Of a DNA stretch of 64,000 nt, positions 24,236-36,400 are shown in pieces. A program made the position numbers and the translations under genes. The stretch's first letter is position 1. Each line of letters begins with the position of its first letter. This stretch comes from Salvator merianae (taxonomy: Eukaryota; Chordata; Lepidosauria; Squamata; Teiidae): assembly GCA_003586115.2 (NCBI GenBank), contig QVOM02000112.1, forward strand, positions 106,170,701-106,234,700, read 5' to 3'. The notes beneath the pieces were generated by a model, which was not told the DNA's origin, did not search any database, and saw nothing but the letters and a program-made list of their open reading frames with translations.

Positions 24236-24595
24236 GATGGCTTCAGATCAGAGTACCTGTACCTGGATCCTTATGCCTATATGCAGCATTTATATCTGAG
24301 CTACCATTTGTTATTTTGCTAGTTCCAGTCAGTTGGAGCAGTGGTGCACTCTTAGGGTGGGTCCCCACAATGGCACCATCACTGCCAAAAGGAAGCTGAA
24401 GTGAGACTGTCTTCTCCTGCCTAGGTCCTCCATTGATACTGCTGACGATTTCCAGCTGCTGCATCAGCAGCCAGAAGTCTGCAGTCATAATGAAGTGAAT
24501 ATTCAAAAAAAGGAGGTTTCCCTTCAAAGTTGCATAATAGCTGCTCATGCCTGAATGCCTGCATGCATACTTACCCTGACCTGCCATGACATTGT

Positions 24596-24775
24596 GGCTC
24601 CTTCTGCTTTGGGCTTTATTCTGGATTACATCCCAGAATTAAGACTTGCCATCCACATGCCAGTGCAGACTACAGCAGGCCCCAGAGGAGGTCTGCCGTA
24701 GTCTATACCAACATGTGGACGGCAGATCCCTTTTCTGAGATATAATCTAGAATAAGGCCCAGTGCAGAAAGGTCC
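24596..24775. mobile_element. Palindromic non-autonomous DNA transposon (180-bp family), copy 2
   Basis: It starts GGCTCCTTCTGC and ends GCAGAAAGGTCC. The halves fold on each other around TAGTGCAGACTACAG-like sequence. It is exactly 180 bp and is flanked by the 3-bp duplication TGT (24593-24595 and 24776-24778). Length and structure equal copy 3 at 31455-31634. Confidence 0.8.
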
Positions 24776-27013
24776 TGTGATTCTAGTAACATTTAAAGGT
24801 AGCCTTTAGATATGTGCTAAACTGCAGTTTGTTGAACACAAACTGCTGTCAGAAATCTGGGACTCTCCTCATCACCTGCCATGACTCATGAGTAGGAGAG
24901 CACCTGTGAAAAGGTGTGAGGAATTCACCTGTGGAGGAAGTGCAGCTACCACCATTGTTGCTCTGTGGGCAGGGCAGCATTGTGCTTGTGCGTGGCATCA
25001 TCATACTGATGCAGAGAGCCTCAACACACATCTGTCCCTGTGCAATGACATCACGTGCAAGCTGGATGCTGCCCTGCCCATGGAGAGGGTGATAAAACTT
25101 TTTCTTAAGATTATATGGCTTTTTTCCTGATGTCATTTTGGTGCGAAATTTTGCTTTCCCTACGCCTTTTAATGTTACCTTTGAACTGGTTTTATATGAC
25201 TTATGTTTTTAATGCTGTTCTTATAGGAGATGTTTTCCAATGTTAAACTGGTATCCACAGTGGCTGGAGAGGGAAGATTTAATCATCTCCTTTCCACATA
25301 CTGCAGTAGCAATGGCAATTGCTCTCTCAGAGACTTTAATGTGGATGAAAAAAAGGGGAAAGCCAGATGTAATGACAAGTCCCCTGCTGTGGTCCACCAG
25401 ACACGTGCAGGGCTCTCCCGGCAGGTAAGGGACTGCTGTCTGACATAGTTGATTGGCAACGTCTCAGAAGGGACCTCCTCCTTTCACTATGTCAGGGCTG
25501 TTGTGGTCGAACCAACTCAAATCAAGTAAAAATATTCTGGGAGATCCAGCACTATTTTTACTCAGCTGGCATGTAAGCGACTTACTGGCTGTCTGATAAA
25601 GCCACGCAGCATAGTATCTGCAGGACTTCCAGGATCTCGCCCTGCATGCGAAAATTAACAAAAGGAAAGGGGCAGGCACCTGGCGAGCTCTGGGCAATCC
25701 CTTCTAATGCTATGCCAAACACCTTTATCAGACAGCAGTCATTTACATTTTGTTTATTTAAGGATTTATATCCCGCCCTTCACCAGAAGGTCCCAGAGAG
25801 CCCTGCACGTGTCTGGCAGACCATGGTGAGGGGCAAAGGCCAGCTTGCTATTACATCTGGCCTTTCCCTCACTATCTGGAGGGCTCTTTAAAAACAAAAC
25901 AAAAACCGCAACATTATTAAGCAGGGACTGCACCCACTTTAGCAAAAAAATAAAAGTGGCTCAAAACCAGCTTAGAAGTGGTAGCTGCCACATGCTAGCT
26001 TTCCTGTTCCTCCTCTTCCAAAGTGCATTCTGTGATCTTTAATGTGGCGTAGAAGTGGGATGAGAGCCCTAGCTGCACATGCTGCCATCTCTAAGCTGCT
26101 TTAGAACCACTTTTTTAATGCATGTGAATGAAGCCAAGTTGTTAATATAATGTATAGTTAGGCACTAACATTCATTTGTATGACATTTAGGAGACTGTAA
26201 CATCTTTTCCTGTAGGCAAAAATCTTAATTCCTTCTGTCATGTTTTAACACTCATTTTAAAGATTGTTTAGCTTTTGTTACAGGCAGATGCAACAGTATG
26301 CTACTGGATGTATGGCTAAGTATCAGACCAAGGATGCAGTAGACCTATTTTGGTGTAAAAACAGCGGTCAGAAATTTTAGAGGGATAACTTAGTGGGCAG
26401 AAAAATCAGGAAAATCAGATTTGCACATACCATGCACAGTCCATATGCACAGTCTATATGCACACATGTTTTGAATTAGGTGGCAACCCCAAGATACTCA
26501 ACTTGTATCCTTATCAGAATTTGTAGAAACTCAAGTCCCCATTGCAGAACTTCATGGTGGGACCAAAGGTAGAATGGAAAATTATCAAATCCATGAAGCA
26601 AAACTTTTTTTAAAAAATTGGGTTCATTGTTCCTAGTAAGCAGTGCTAAATATAACCAGACATATACTTATGAAATCTTGATCTTATAAAAGTGTGTCTG
26701 TCCCGTAAATGTCAAGATGAATATAATGTTGATGTTAAGAGGTAAACTAGAAGAGCACACTATGTATCCTTAGCCTAATTATTTCTAAAAGAAGTCTGGC
26801 AGAAAAATAAGTTAAAAAGAATGAGTTAAATGAAGTAAGAATTATTAAAGTACTACAGAGTGAGTTCATGGAGATTAGTAACAAGGCAGTAAATCTGATT
26901 ATTTCAGCTGTAGATATTAACAAAAGTTAGAGTCCGTAGTAGGTATCATCTTTGGGGTACAAAGCCCATCAAAAACAACATTTTTCAACATGTATTCTAG
27001 AAATGATTGTATT

Positions 27014-27057
27014 TCAATTTTTATCTCTAATAAAATATTATTAGAGATAAAAATTGA
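27014..27057. repeat. Perfect 20-bp AT-rich hairpin
   Basis: A 20-base arm (TCAATTTTTATCTCTAATAA) is followed by a 4-base spacer and its exact inverse. No mismatches occur in the arms. It lies in otherwise unremarkable AT-rich sequence and does not match any element seen elsewhere in the window. It is short for a MITE and could equally be a small palindrome formed by template switching. Confidence 0.8.
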
Positions 27058-28269
27058 GCCAGGGCTTATGCTAACCGTGTGCCATTGATAACAGAATTGA
27101 TATGTAATAAAATGCAATACTATCTGCTAACTAAATGCTAAATACTAAATGCTAACAAATTGGGGTGTAATAGGAGGCAAGGAATTAAAGGAAATAGTTA
27201 TGTTTTCAGAAAACAACTTGTGGCTTTAACCACAAGGAAAAGGAAGAAGAAAAGACTTTTAAAATGTTAATTAACTTTACCTTAAGATTTTTAACACAGA
27301 TATTTGGAAACTTATATTTACTCTCTGGGATGCCACTAATCTTTCAGGCACAGCACTAGCACTAGACATCAGATAGTTTATTAAAGATAATGGAAGACTT
27401 AAATTAAGACTTCAGAGTATTTTAAGAGCTAGCTAGAGAATTCATGATGGAAGATAATAAGTCCTAAGAAATATAGACATGATCTCATATTGAGAAGCTG
27501 GATTTTCAAACATAACGAGAACTTTTTAACAGATGTTCAGTACTAAAATATGTTAATCCTCACCATGTTTTTGGTATTAACTGCTAGTTTTTTAAAACAG
27601 GGGATGGTGATCTGATTTAATTTTGAGAGCTTTGTTGTTATAAAACTGGAATTTGGTGCTAAAGGTGTTTAGTTTCCTTCGTAAAGAAAAAAGAAAAACA
27701 AAAATATACATGGCCTGATTTTTTTAAAGCATCCAATGCCTGATTAAGATGTGAAGACAATCAAGCATACAATATAGATTTTCCTGTATGACATTCTAAA
27801 AATAAAAAGTGGATTAAAAGCTTGCACTAATCTTTATTACTCATAGAGAACACATCCTAAATCTTACTTTTTACCACCAACATGAAATTGTAAGCTGTAA
27901 TCCTAAACACATTTATCAGGGAATAAATCCCATTGGATAGATAGGGTTTCCTCATGCAAAGGACTGTGTTATTAATATTAGACTACCAGGCTTTTATCAC
28001 ATTGCATATTTGAACTTGAGCATGAAGTATACATGGACTGATCTCAGGAGTATCGTATTTCAGACATATTTGTATGTTTTGTCTTGAATGCCTAAGATCT
28101 CTATCATTCGTGGAGATTCCATGTACAGGCAAGAGTTTTCTCACTTTGGTTAGGGTCTGCAACATCTCCATCTACATGTGGAGCTGTCCTGACAATGATT
28201 AGTTGAAAGAACTTGGTGTTAGATCTTGTGTCTGCACAGAAATAAATCAAAAGCATTTCTAGAATTACA

Positions 28270-28690
28270 GTACAGGTTGCATCCACACCATAGATTTTGG
28301 GTGCTTCCAGTGTGGCCCTGGGACCCAGGAAGCAAGCATTCCTGCCCTCATCAGGCCTACTGGCTGGCTGCACCAGAAGGGCAAAATCCGTCCTTGGAAC
28401 CACCCTAAGATCAGGGTGCGATAAGCGACTGATGGCAGATCACACCCTCTGCCTCTTCCACTACTATGTAACATGATGGCAAAACAGTAGGTGAGTTGTT
28501 GTTAGTGTCCGGCCAAAAATAGCTGACTTCCGGGGTTATTTCTGGGCTGGCACTAAATGGTGCCATGCAGAAATCTCCCAGCTTGGCTTTGGAATTTAGG
28601 AGGCATAGGCCATGCAGATGGCACCCCTCCTACCCCTGTGGCAGATCCCTGTACTCCCACCACAGAGATGCCCCATTTTTTGCAACTGTA
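28270..28690. mobile_element. Non-autonomous DNA transposon-like element, relative of 21390-21860
   Basis: It begins GGTTGCATCCACACC and ends near GCAACTGTATGGATGAAGCC. The internal block AGCTGACTTCCGGGGTTATT corresponds to the block at about 21680. The ends are inverted GCATCC-type sequence. Confidence 0.5.
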
Positions 28691-29630
28691 TGGATGAAGC
28701 CATAATTTACAAATACATTCCTAAATAAGTTTAAGGACTAGACCACTAAACTCAGTAAACGTAATGTATACTCCTATCATTTCTGCACATCTTCTGGATC
28801 TAGTTTACTCAGCTCAATGGCTTTACTGAGTAAACAATTCATTTCTAAATATACTTGTTCAGAGGCACATCCTGTGGGCTTCAATAGCATTTTAGAACCA
28901 TGATATCACAGTTCACATGTTTCTGCGTACGAACATGCCCCAATCCTCAAATAATTTAACAGCTATGCACAATATTTTTAAAGTGTTACTATATATTGGT
29001 TTATAGGTTTAATTGCTGTTGTCTATCTTTTTAAAATACATACGCGAACTGTTTTGAGAGTAGTAGTATATAAATATTGAAGATGAATAAGCCACATAAG
29101 GAAGTTCTAAGAGCTGTAGATCTACTGATGTAAACAAGCTTTAAGACCTACACATTTACAAGAGTAGCAGGGCAATTTACACATCTAAATTGTGTAGTGA
29201 AAACCAGAAAGCTTGCTAAGAATCCTGGATCCAGTCCCATTACTTGTACTTTCATTTATTTCCGAGCCTTGTTTTGAATAATGTTATTCTTAACACCACG
29301 TAATAAAAGGAAACTCAAGGAAAACTCCTACTAAAATGCATTATTTTCTGCCCTTCAAGAGCTGTTTCAATATGTGTGCAGAGCTCTTGCAGAACTTACC
29401 ACTCAAACTAGCTTTTCTGTTAAAAAAAAACCCACAAGAAAACAAGAGAAATCACTGGCGTAACCTCAATAGTATTTAAAAATTACATGTTGTTTTTTTT
29501 TCTTTTAAAATATACGGTACCTGGTTTAGGCTGTCCTTTATCCAGTCGCCACACTTTCTGCCACTGAATTTCACTCCGCAAGAGTTTCTGTATTGAATGC
29601 CTTCATCTCTCTTTCTCTCTCTCTTTTAAG

Positions 29631-29802
29631 TATGTCTGCACAAGCCCAGGCAAACTTCAAATCCAGGAAAATGAAATTAAGCAGGAAGATCAAAGGCAGA
29701 CGAGCAGCGAGACCAAATGCCTGTAATCTGATCACTGATCTGTTGCCATACATCAAAGGCAGTGCTTTGGAGACTGCAGAGAAAGAACTTTCCTTTAAGC
29801 AG
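29631..29802 (+). other. Exon-like open block of unknown identity
   Basis: A long pyrimidine tract (TCTCTCTTTCTCTCTCTC) runs into TTTTAAG at 29630, as a strong splice acceptor would. A fully open frame follows (MSAQAQANFKSRKMK at its start, lysine/arginine-rich and then AACNLITDLLPYIKG-like) and ends at AAGCAG with GTAGTT as a possible donor. I do not recognise the peptide. The surrounding 29500-30130 looks non-repetitive, and a CRE-like TGACATCA lies at 30083-30090. It may be an exon, a conserved regulatory element or chance. Confidence 0.2.
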
Positions 29803-30139
29803 GTAGTTGTCCTTCGTTTTCTCTCTTTCCCTTTCACAAATCCATTTCATCAAAACTCATCACTCCAGGCCCACCTCCCCCTCCTTTCTTGTTTTGAAAG
29901 GAGGGAGAAAGAGATGTTCTTGGAACTGAATAGCTTGATCTGCCGTCTTCCCCTCCTTTTTCTTTTCTTTTTTTCTTTTCTTTTCGTTCCCAAGCTGTGC
30001 TCGCTGTGGATTGTGTGTTGGAAGCTTTCTTCAGTGCCAGCGGGTTCCGCTTTATGCCTTTCATCTCACTGAGCTGATCCCATGACATCATTCAATGCTG
30101 CGAGACGGGTTAGAGAGCTATAATACAGCCTGTGGGGAA

Positions 30140-31450
30140 ACACAGCTGAACTGCAACAAGAGTCTCTGTGGCTTTTAATTGAGTTAGCTGTTGTAAACAG
30201 TGCAAGGAAGCTCTTCGAAATGTCTCTGTTAGTTGGGATTTTTCATATGGAATCACAAACCACATACGGGGCATTCTATGTGTCCTTGTGCAATCAAATT
30301 ATCCATAGAACTTCATGTAATGTTACTTCCCAGAGCAGCGTGGCTGACCAAATTCAAAATTTCCCATACGGGCTTAAACGATAAGCTTGCAGGATGATTT
30401 GTAACAGCTGCCAAGAAATTATCATTAAAACCACCAAAAAGACAAAAAAGAAAACAGGATTCTCACACTTGGTTCTGCCATGGAAAAATCCTTGAGGAAA
30501 TGTGTGTCGATACCTACAGACCAATTGCTAAAGCAATTTGAAATTCATTTAAAGGTCAGTTGTGTTCTAACTGAGGGAGATTCCCAGTCCAAACTCCAAA
30601 CCTAGACATGGTTATTCACAAGCCAGTTTAAAATGGGACTTGTTCCACAGAAACATGTATAACGTTAAATTAAAATAGAACAAACTTGTGTGAACCACTG
30701 GACCATGCTGTTTCTCCTGCTACTGGCACCTTGTACATCTTCATACTTTTGAGAGAACCAAATCCATAGTTTGGTATGTCTACTGCCCCCTTTTGTTCTA
30801 TTTTATCTAGGGCAAGGAACTTCCTGAGTCTACTGCCACGTGTTTTTGTATGTGTTTGAAACACATCGTTGTTTAAGCATTTCTGAAAGATATGGAATGA
30901 GATGTCCACATATGTTTCCTTTGAAGAGATCCACAACATGCTCTTGCATCAGAAGAGTCAGTCAGAGTTATCTCTGTTGGAATGCACAGCACCTTTGTCT
31001 GAGGATGCTCAGAGCTCTATCTTCTTAAGAATAAAAATACCCTCGCCAATTTCTCAATGAGGGAGGCAACTTGTGTCAAGAGCTGATTTTTTTCCCACAC
31101 GGTGAGCATTTGAGGATTTAATAACCTTGCTGATTTGGATCAATGGTCCATCTAGTTCAGTAGTTATAGAAGTGACAACCATCTGAACGAAACAGCATTC
31201 TCTCCCTAGCAGTAAGTCTACAGAGGCACACTGTACTAGCTACACATAATGGAAGAATTGAATATGTGATTAGAAAGGTGTCATTAAGGGATACCTGAAG
31301 AAAGATGCTTAAGAGTTTATTAGGCCTACCAGATTATTTATTTTCCTATGTCCTGAGCCATCTGACTTTAGGATACTGGGAAGAATAAGGAAAAATTAAA
31401 TGTGGTAATTCTGAAATTAGTGTGCCAATCAGTAAGAAGTAGAATAAAGA
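30140..31450. other. No gene seen; one decayed CR1-like piece
   Basis: Mostly unassigned AT-rich sequence. At about 31125-31215 the phrase 'gatcaatggtccatctagttcag' is the reverse of a CR1-type 3' terminal block, so a minus-strand CR1 fragment is likely there. Confidence 0.45.
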
Positions 31451-31454
31451 CAAG

Positions 31455-31634
31455 GGCCCTTTCTACATTTGGACTTACTCAAGATTATATCTCAGAATAG
31501 GGACCTGCCATCTGCATGCTAGTGCACACTATGGTAGACCATAGGCAAGACCTTTCATAGTTTGCACTAGCATGTGCATGGCAGGTCCCTATTCTGGGAT
31601 ATAATCCACAATAAGGCCAAGTGCAGAAAGGGCC
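31455..31634. mobile_element. Palindromic non-autonomous DNA transposon (180-bp family), copy 3
   Basis: The best-preserved copy. It starts GGCCCTTTCTACATTTGG and ends CAAGTGCAGAAAGGGCC. The inner halves CCTGCCATCTGCATGCTAG and CTAGCATGTGCATGGCAGG are near-perfect inverses. It is 180 bp with flanking AAG (31452-31454 and 31635-31637) as a 3-bp target duplication. The whole unit would fold into one long hairpin. Confidence 0.85.
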
Positions 31635-31883
31635 AAGGAGAGGGGAAAAGGAGAACTTCAAAAAGACTTGAATTTTTCTTCCTATAATACAGGGTAATTT
31701 AGAATTTTGGTGAATGTGGGAGTAAGCTTAATTTACATTATATTTATTTTTGAAGATCAACAGTATATTATCTTTCTTCCAAGGAGCTCAAGTTGACAAA
31801 TGTTCCTCCCTCTGTTCCATAAGAACTTCATGATAAACAAGAAGAAGCAATCACCCAATAAGAATGAAGGCTTCTTGAACCCT

Positions 31884-32032
31884 GGCCTTTTTCTGCACTG
31901 AGTCCTTTCTAGATTATATCCTATAATAGGCATTTGCCATCTACATGCTAGTGCACACTAGGGCATGGCCCACCATAGCCTGCACTAGCGTGTAAATGTC
32001 ACAACCCTATTCTGGACAAAATCTGGAGAAAC
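31884..32032. mobile_element. Palindromic non-autonomous DNA transposon (180-bp family), truncated copy 4
   Basis: It has the family's left end (GGCCTTTTTCTGCACTG) and most of the palindrome but loses the right terminus at about 32032. There it meets the 3' LTR remnant of the Gypsy element. It lies only 250 bp from copy 3. Confidence 0.7.
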
Positions 32033-32131
32033 AATGGGAAATCAGCATCTGTGATAAAAGCAAAGAGAGACGGCTGGGTCTAGGAAAGGGACAAAGATGG
32101 CAGCGGAGTAGACAAGTTGACAGTGCTGACA
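32033..32131 (-). repeat. 3' LTR remnant of the Gypsy element
   Basis: On the minus strand the LTR begins TGTCAGCACTGTCAACTTG at 32131, directly after a purine-rich tract GGGAGGTGGGATAG that serves as the polypurine tract. About 100 bp align with the 5' LTR at 38030-38136. The rest is lost at or replaced by the palindromic transposon at 31884-32032. Confidence 0.75.
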
Positions 32132-32207
32132 CTATCCCACCTCCCAAGGCAGTCTCCCTCCCCCTGAATAGAAAATGCAACCAATGAGGAGAGAGGATCT
32201 GGCTTGT

Positions 32208-34900
32208 TTAGATATCGTGTGTGAAAAGCACAAAGCAAGCATTTAGCATTGACATCATCAGCCTTAACCCAAGAGCATTCAGAAACGGGGTAACCCAACT
32301 AGTGAACCACGTATTAGAGTTGCCCCTAGAAATGTGTGAATCTAGGATGTCTGAAATCTCAAAATGTTCATGTTCACCCACCGTTATGGAAGGTGGCAGT
32401 GGTGCTGAGTCTCGAAGAGGAGGGGGGAAGGCTCCTTGCAGAGGGGACTCCAGTGACACAGGTGGATTTTCATGTGTTTTGGGCAGCTTTAAATGAAGGG
32501 CAACAGGATTGATGTGAGCAATTACTCTGAAGGGACCAACGTTATGGTAATCCAATTTTTTGGAGGGATGTGGGGATTTTGGGTGATGGGTGGAAAAGTA
32601 AACTATGTCATCAACATTAATGTCAGACCCTGGAGAGTTTGATTAATTAGCTGCCATTTTATTAGCCTCTTTGGCTAATTCCAGAGTTGCTTGCAATTCA
32701 GACCAGACTAATTTAGTGAAGTAAGCCCAACTGGAAATAGAGGAAGGGCTTTGGGGATCAGGAATTAAAGGTGGCAATACATTGATATCTGTTCTATAAA
32801 CAGCTTTAAAAGGAGAAACCTGTAAGAAGTAATGAACAGAATTATTGTAAGCAAATTCAGCTAAAGGCAATATGAAGACCACTCATTTTGCTGAAAGTTA
32901 ATAAAGCAATATAGGTACTTATCTGATTTATAAGTTCAGTTGCTCCATTGGTTTTAGAGTGGTACACAGAAGAAGAGGTCAGATAAATGTTCAGTAGTGA
33001 GGTGAAAACTTCCAGAATTTATCTATCATTTGAGCTTCTCTGCTAGAGATAGTATGTTTTGGTACCTCAGGCAATTTAAAAGACATGTTCCAGGAACAGT
33101 TTAGCCAGCACCTAGGCTGAAAGAATTTATTTCAAAGGTACAAAATGGACCATTTTGGAAAAATGATCAACAATAGTCAAGATAACTGTAATTCCAAATG
33201 GAGAGGGATCATTGGCTGCAAAATCCATACTGATTTACTCCCAAGGGTGTGTAGAGACTGGTAGGGGATCCAAAGCACCTTCAGGTTTGGTAGGTATTAT
33301 CTTGGTGGTACTGCAAGTAGGACAGGAGTGAACATAGAGTTCAACATCTTTGTGCATGTCAGACCACCAAAAAAAGCTGTTTAATTGTCAGAAATATTTT
33401 GAGGAACCCAAAGTGGGCTGCTGCAGGGTTGTCATAGTGTAATTTAAAATTTTGGGCCTGAGTGCTTGGGAGGGCTTGATTGTTATTGAGCTTTGAGGAG
33501 CTAGCAAGACAACAGGCATCCAAAGCTAGGAGGGAATAAATCCCAGCATTTAATGGGTTGGCAATGTCCAGAGCAGCAGCTATTCTAAACTGCTTAGGCA
33601 TAATGATTCTGGAGTCAGAAGCATGATATTGTGGTTTGCAGGAGAGTTCTATTCCCCCTTAACATATTTGAGTGCAAAGTCAAAGTGTGTGAAGAATTCA
33701 TCCCAACACAATTTGTAGGGGGAACGTTTACGTGGAGTTTGCAAGGTTTGCAATTTTTTTATGGCCTGGCCATACCTCAGAGGGTTGTTGTGAGTCCTCT
33801 AGGTACTCTCTCCAGGAAGATAAGCAATAATTTAGCAGCCAGAGTTCACAATCCCACACCAGATAATTGTGTTCCCCAGGAGTTAATTGCTTTGGTACAA
33901 AAGCACAAGGGCATAGTTCCCCAGTGTCAGGGTCCTTCTGCAAAAGCTCCCCCCATGGCTAAATAACTGGCATCACACTGAGTTACAAAGGCTTGAGTGA
34001 GGTCAGGATATTTGAGAATAGGATTGCAGGCAAACAGGGCCTTAAGATTTTCAAAGGCAGCCTGACAATCATTTGTGTTTGTCCTTTTCTTGGATGTTTT
34101 ACCACCTCTGAGTAGTCAGGTAATTGGAGTGACTAAGTCACCAAAGCTGGGAATGAACTTCTGGTAAACATTTCAAAGCCCAGGAGCTCTGTAGCTGGCA
34201 GCAAGCGTGGGGAGCTTCCCAATCCAGCACAGCAGTTACTTTATTAGGTTCCATCTCAGTATTGTGATTGGAAATGCAGTAGTCCAGAAAGTCTAACTTG
34301 TTGAGATGGAACGTATACTTTGACAGTTTTATATACAACTTTTGTTCTTTGAGTCTTTCTAGTACCGCATGCACATGGCAGACATGGGAGGCCATATCAG
34401 ATGAATAAATAATCAAGTCATCAAGATAACAAATCAGAAAGGTGTCTGTCATGCCGCTAAAGATACACTTAACTAAATTTTGGAATATTGCCATTCCAAT
34501 TGTTAGTCTAAAAGAGATTATGAGATATTCAAAAATACCATACCTGGTATTGAAAGCAATCTTCCAGTCATTGCCCTCCCATATCCAAATTCTATGATAA
34601 GCCTCCTAGAGATCCAGCTGGCTGAACACTTTGGCTTGTCTTAATCTAATAAGTCACTGAAGAGTGGGAGGAGGTAGTAATCTTTTTGAGAGTGCTGTAA
34701 TCTGTACATAGCCTCAACTCTCCATTTTTCTTTTTAACAAAGAGCACCAGGGCTGCCATGGGAGAGTAGGAGGGCTGTATGAAATTGTGTGCCAGGTTTT
34801 TGTCTAAAAAGTCCCTTAAAACCTGCAGTTCAGGCTCATACACTGAGTACAGATGGCTTGCTTGGGAACTCCATCTCAGATAGCTCCACAATCAAAGGAG
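32208..34900 (-). pseudogene. Broken pol of the Gypsy element (RT, RNase H, integrase, chromodomain)
   Basis: Several minus-strand frames carry successive pol domains. RT has FVKKKNGELRLCTDY near 34750 and the catalytic CYLDDLIIYSSD at about 34430-34400. RNase H has CPCAFVPKQLTPGEHNYLV at about 33910. The integrase zinc half-finger SCPTC lies at about 33320, and PLAEFAYNNSVHYFLQVSPF at about 32870. The C-terminal GPFRVIAHINPVALHLKLP leads into a chromodomain-like EISDILDSHISRG. Frame changes and stops separate every piece. Typical pol order is kept, so this is decay in place and not rearrangement. Confidence 0.85.
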
Positions 34901-35506
34901 TGGGGGGTAAGGTATTGACTTCGTTTTCTTCAAATACATCAACAAAGTCACTATATTCCAGAGGTAATTGATGGATTGGGCACTCCTGCTGTGTAGCTCA
35001 AAATGGTCTACTGTCTGTTCCCACAAACGGAATTTCTAAGGCTGCCCCAAGAGTTCTTTATTACTTCTGTGTAAAGCACAGTTGAAGATGATGACCTGTT
35101 TGCTCCAGATTATATGTGGATCATGGTTCTGAAACCAGTTCAATCCTAGAACAAATGGATAACAAAAGCTTTGGACCACCAGGAAGTGTAATTCTTCAAT
35201 GTGATAGTAGAGAATGGTACCGTACTGTGTCCTAGTCAGTCGGTTACAGCAAGCGTTGAGTAAAAGTGTTCGGAGGTACCATGTCGTAATTTTTATTTAA
35301 AAACAATTTTAAAAAATGTGATAGGAGACCCTGGCTTTAAGATGAATTGTTCTATGGCTGTTTGGCTTTTGGCTTTCTGAGTCTTCATAGGTTATAAAAA
35401 TGACTGGTTCTGCCAGTTTAATGGTGGGAAGCTGGAATTTGCCAACCAAAGAAGTTTCAAACCTCATATGGCTAGCTCCAATACTACTAATGCTTTTACA
35501 ACGAAC

Positions 35507-36400
35507 TCACCAATCTTGGCACAATGATGTGTAAATCCAGAACTTGATGCTGGAGTAGGTCATTGTTGTCACTGGTGGAGTAAGAGAGGGATAGGTCCTA
35601 CCTGCATCCCTACTGACAGGCAGAACTTGCTTGTTTCCCTGCTCCAGTGTTGGGCTTAAGGAGATCAAGTTGGAAGAGAATCCTGTGTCTGGGAGTTCCA
35701 TAATGCTAGCCATGTGTATTTTGGTGCTGACCTTGGTGTCTTTCTTGGCTTTAGTGGACATTACTTTGTTAGTGGGTTTAGTAACGGGTATGGGATCTTG
35801 GCTTGGCTTGTTGGGACATTCAGAGGCTATGTGACCTATTCCTCCACAGTACATACAAAATCCCTATAATCAGCGCCAGCTTCTCTCATCAGGGGATAGT
35901 TGATGTCATAGGATGGTCCCAACTGTAGTTGTTGTTCTGGTAGAGAGGGACAAGGCAGATTCATACTGCACCAGTGGTGTAGGCTTTGGAGAGACAAACT
36001 GTAGTGTGATCATGTGCCCTTCCAGCCACGCAAACAATTGTATCCATCCCTGCAGGGTTTGGGGGTCTTCATGGTGAACAGCCAGCATCATATTTTATTT
36101 AAGCCTGTTGTGGAACACATTGCAAAAGTGGCATCCTTCAGGTCAAATGCTTCCATGGCTAGTATCCAGAATTCAGAGGCATATATGGCCACCATTTGTT
36201 GGTCTTGTTTAATGCTTCTCAGTTTTTCAATTATGTGTTCTTGGCATGCTGGGTCTCTGTATTGCAGTTCCAAAGAGTGCAAGAAATGCTCAAAATCCTG
36301 GGTCTCTTCCCCCTGTGAGTTAATACCCCAAGAGCCCACTTTACTGGAAGGCCCATCAGAAGACGAATAGTAAATACAATGCAAGCAGTGTGGGTGGCAA
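35507..36400 (-). pseudogene. Broken gag of the Gypsy element with CCHC zinc knuckle
   Basis: A retroviral-type CCHC knuckle CMYCGGIGHIASEC (35857-35816) has perfect CX2CX4HX4C spacing. Upstream frames (36384-36088) contain a capsid-like helix region with MVAIYASEFWILAMEAFDL, the position where related gag proteins have a V-EYA-EFRRLA motif. Downstream, at about 35500-35250, a protease would be expected but I cannot identify its active site. Coding capacity is lost by frameshifts. Confidence 0.75.

Larger units (their letters stand above)
19421..29500. other. Intergenic or intronic sequence with scattered repeats
   Basis: No gene was found. Named elements are the SINE at 20006-20205, element pieces at 21390-21860 and 22120-22320, CR1 at 22322-22690, a LINE-like tail at 24030-24235, the palindromic transposon at 24596-24775, the perfect hairpin at 27014-27057 and an element at 28270-28690. 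About 25740-25880 contains the phrase 'aggatttatatcccgcccttcaccagaaggtcccag', a common reptile repeat end. The remaining stretches (22890-24000, 26100-27000, 27060-28260) show nothing I recognise. Confidence 0.6.

Noticed and set aside
29593..30072. 159-codon plus-strand frame taken as a whole
   Set aside because: The second half is a pyrimidine-tract read-through with low-complexity Phe/Leu sequence. Only the first 57 codons are kept as an exon-like possibility.
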